Below the pieces are notes generated by a model. It did no database searches. It saw only the letters and a list, made by a program, of their open reading frames with translations, and was not told the origin of the DNA. A stretch of 14,942 bases of DNA from Flavobacterium psychrophilum. Its GTDB lineage: Bacteria > Bacteroidota > Bacteroidia > Flavobacteriales > Flavobacteriaceae. Location of the stretch: the NCBI GenBank assembly GCA_020720185.1, contig DYPB01000049.1, positions 1 to 14,942 on the forward strand, given 5' to 3'. A program made the translations under genes and the position numbers. Positions 12,669 to 14,942 of the stretch are shown here, one piece after another (the stretch's first letter is position 1; each line of letters starts with the position of its first letter).

Positions 12669-14881
12669 AAATCAAAGAATATTATTTTACATTTTTTATA
12701 TTTTGCTCTATTTTTGGTTTCAGCCAACCCCAAAACGATACAATAAAGTCAAAGCAATTAGTTGATGTTGTGGTGTCGAGCCAACGATTTACAAAACAAA
12801 AACGAACAATTTCTCAACAGATAGAATCTATTTCTAAAAATGAAATTGAGTTTCAGAACTATCAAACCAGTGCAGATGTTTTACAAAATTCAGGAAAATT
12901 ATATGTTCAGAAATCACAACAAGGTGGCGGAAGTCCTATTGTTAGAGGTTTTGAGGCAAGTAGAATTTTGATGATAGTAGATGGGGTTCGTATGAATAAC
13001 CTAATCTATCGAACAGGACATTTACAAAATAGTATAACGGTTGATAAAAATATACTCGAAAATGTAGATATTCTTTTTGGCCCCTCATCAACCATTTATG
13101 GAAGTGATGCTTTGGGAGGAGCAATTTATTTTAAAACTAAAGATGCAAAAGTTTTATCAGAACTTGAGAATAATAAATTTTTAGGTAACATAATTACAAA
13201 TTACAGTTCGGTAAACGAAGGAAAAACAGGGCATTTTGATTTGAACATTGCATCAAAAAAAATGGCATCACTATCCTCTTTTTCATATAATGATTTTGGA
13301 GATTTACGAATGGGAAAACAAAGAAATGGCTCAAACGATTTTTTTGGAGAGCGAGATTACTATGTTGAAACAATTAATGGAATAGATATAAAAGTGGCTA
13401 ACGATGATAAGTATATTCAAAAAAATTCAGGTTACAAACAATATGATTTTATGCAGAAAATAGTATTTAATCAAGATAATGGGCTGAAACACATTTTTAA
13501 TCTGCAATATTCAACAACTACAAATATTCCAAGATATGACCGTTTGACGGATATGAATGGAACAAATTTTAGTTCGGCGGAATGGTATTATGGTCCTCAA
13601 AAACGCCTATTAGCAATTTATAAATTATCAAAACAAAAAACATTTCTAAATTCGGATATGAATATTTCTATCAGTTATCAAAATATAGAGGAGAGTAGAA
13701 TGAATAGAAATTTTGGCAATCCGAATTTAAACTCAAGAATAGAAAAAGTAGCAGTTTTTGGACTTACAGCCGATTTTAAAACCAAATTTAACAAAACTGA
13801 TTTTGTTTATGGAATTGATTTTTATTATGACAATTTGAGTTCTATTGCCAATAAAAAAAACCTCTTGACTGGAGCAGAAAGTGCTTTAAACACGAGATAT
13901 CCAGACGGAAAAAACAACAGCATTAGTACCGAAGGATTTGTATATCTTAACAATCAGTTTGCTGAAAAGATGTCATATAATTTTAGTTTCAGAGCAGGTT
14001 ATAAATTATTAAAAAGCGAAATACTGACTAATTACTTGAACTTGCCGTATACAAATATCGAGCAAAAAAACTTTACCTATTCTGGTGCAATAGGTTTTGT
14101 AAATAATCCAAGCAAACACACAAAAATTGCTTTGAATTTAGCGTCAGCATTTCGGGTGCCAAATATCGATGATTTAGGTAAAATATTTGATAGCAAAGCA
14201 GGAACACTAATTGTTCCAAATTCTGATATAAAACCAGAAAAAACAGTTACTGCGGATTTGAGTATTACACTTTGGGATGGTGGTAATTTTATGATTGAGA
14301 ACACTATTTTCATAACTAAACTCTTCGATCCAATTTTAACGGATAAATTTCTGTTAAATGGACAAAGCACCACTCTTTATAACCCGAATGGAACAACGGC
14401 TACTGTTAGTCAAATTTATGCCAATCAAAATCAAGGAAAGGGCACAATTACAGGACTATCAACTACTATAAAAGCGTCTTTTACCAAATCATTGAAAGGG
14501 TATGGTAATGTAAATATATGTAAAGGAAATACTGAAAATCAATCAGGAAACTTTCCATTAGATCATATTGCTCCTGTGTATGGAAAAATAGGTTTAGGTT
14601 TTGATAATCAAAAACTTACTGCCGATTTATATATGCTATATAGTGGTAATAAAAATATTCAAAGTTATGCTCCGTCTGGTGAAGATAATTTGCAATATGC
14701 TCCAATTGGAGGTACAAAAGCTTGGGGAACTTATAATTTTAAAATAGGTGTCAAAATCCAAAAAAGCATTAATTTATTTTCAGGAATTGAAAATATTTTA
14801 GACACACAATACAGAAATTTCGCATCAGGAATTAATGCTGCAGGTAGAAATATTTATTTTGGAGCAAAATATGGTTTTTGA
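12665..14881 (+). CDS. TonB-dependent outer-membrane receptor, haem/haemoglobin-receptor-like
   Basis: A 738-residue gated outer-membrane channel powered by TonB-ExbBD. Residues 1-20 form a signal peptide (cleavage near GFS/Q). The plug is about 32-160: TSADVLQNSGKLYVQKSQQG, then PIVRGFEASRILMIVDGVRMNN (91-112), and ILFGPSSTIYGSDALGGAIYF (136-156). The beta barrel follows and ends in the aromatic C-terminus FGAKYGF, the usual outer-membrane sorting signal. The plug wording, plus FRVPNIDDLGKIFD (about 496-509) and PNSDIKPEK (about 518-526), resemble the FRAP and NPNL-type boxes of haem/haemoglobin receptors such as HmuR, with substitutions. It lacks the carboxypeptidase-like N-terminal domain and the ~1000-residue size of SusC proteins. 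It is coupled to the monooxygenase by a 4-base overlap. Ligand assignment is inference. Confidence 0.9.
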   Translation: MKIKEYYFTFFIFCSIFGFSQPQNDTIKSKQLVDVVVSSQRFTKQKRTISQQIESISKNEIEFQNYQTSADVLQNSGKLYVQKSQQGGGSPIVRGFEASRILMIVDGVRMNNLIYRTGHLQNSITVDKNILENVDILFGPSSTIYGSDALGGAIYFKTKDAKVLSELENNKFLGNIITNYSSVNEGKTGHFDLNIASKKMASLSSFSYNDFGDLRMGKQRNGSNDFFGERDYYVETINGIDIKVANDDKYIQKNSGYKQYDFMQKIVFNQDNGLKHIFNLQYSTTTNIPRYDRLTDMNGTNFSSAEWYYGPQKRLLAIYKLSKQKTFLNSDMNISISYQNIEESRMNRNFGNPNLNSRIEKVAVFGLTADFKTKFNKTDFVYGIDFYYDNLSSIANKKNLLTGAESALNTRYPDGKNNSISTEGFVYLNNQFAEKMSYNFSFRAGYKLLKSEILTNYLNLPYTNIEQKNFTYSGAIGFVNNPSKHTKIALNLASAFRVPNIDDLGKIFDSKAGTLIVPNSDIKPEKTVTADLSITLWDGGNFMIENTIFITKLFDPILTDKFLLNGQSTTLYNPNGTTATVSQIYANQNQGKGTITGLSTTIKASFTKSLKGYGNVNICKGNTENQSGNFPLDHIAPVYGKIGLGFDNQKLTADLYMLYSGNKNIQSYAPSGEDNLQYAPIGGTKAWGTYNFKIGVKIQKSINLFSGIENILDTQYRNFASGINAAGRNIYFGAKYGF

Positions 14882-14902
14882 TAAATAATTTATACAAATA
14901 TT

Positions 14903-14940
14903 AAAACGGTTGAGAATCTATATTTTCAACCGTTTTGCTT
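14903..14940 (+). terminator. Strong intrinsic terminator of the monooxygenase-receptor operon
   Basis: AAAACGGTTGA (14903-14913) pairs perfectly with TCAACCGTTTT (14926-14936), and the stem continues inward through a G-T pair and three more pairs to a 4-nt loop. It starts 21 bases after the receptor stop, and TTTTGCTT provides a T-rich end. Its A-rich left flank could let it act in both directions. Confidence 0.85.
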
Positions 14941-14942
14941 AA

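Noticed and set aside
12665..14881. SusC-type glycan transporter linked to the family 31 glycosidase
   Set aside because: It is too short, lacks the N-terminal carboxypeptidase-like domain, has no SusD, and is about 7.5 kb away on the other strand; the plug resembles haem receptors.
1..14942. CRISPR array, tRNA or rRNA gene
   Set aside because: No regularly spaced repeats and no cloverleaf or rRNA-like GC-rich conserved stretch seen in any intergenic region.

Overview
The window looks like chromosomal DNA of a Flavobacteriia member (Bacteroidota). It is strongly AT-rich. Start codons follow A-rich stretches rather than Shine-Dalgarno boxes, several upstream regions carry the Bacteroidota -7 box TAnnTTTG, and S16 has a long acidic tail. 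Two or three small families that I know only from this group are also present. There are 13 confident protein genes, no tRNA or rRNA gene, no CRISPR array and no recognisable insertion sequence.

Layout. Positions 1-2575 hold housekeeping genes on the + strand: a NifU-type Fe-S scaffold, rpsP-rimM (one operon, 19-nt gap) and pheS. On the - strand, 2709-6535 holds a secreted family 31 glycosidase, a 35-codon orphan coding remnant and a PaaK/CapK-like adenylating enzyme. A 17-bp inverted repeat then precedes a cluster seen in flavobacteria: a small membrane protein (-), a polytopic membrane protein (+), upp (-) and a DUF4254 protein (+). These are arranged alternately with two compact divergent promoter regions. 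A DHCW-type cupin (9235-9597) sits between related hairpins and a 16-bp direct repeat, followed by prfA (release factor 1).

The 10882-11288 gap holds a decayed reading frame broken by one stop codon and ending in a 14-bp hairpin. The window closes with a translationally coupled pair (ATGA overlap). The first gene is an FAD monooxygenase carrying an N-terminal DnaJ-like CxxCxGxG zinc finger. The second is a TonB-dependent receptor resembling haem/haemoglobin receptors. A strong terminator follows.

How the genes work together. Most of the window is translation (S16, RimM, PheS, RF1), Fe-S assembly and pyrimidine salvage. The accessory part most worth study is the monooxygenase-receptor operon. 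It pairs outer-membrane import with a cytoplasmic flavin oxygenase, suggesting uptake and modification of one ligand. That ligand is not identifiable from sequence alone.
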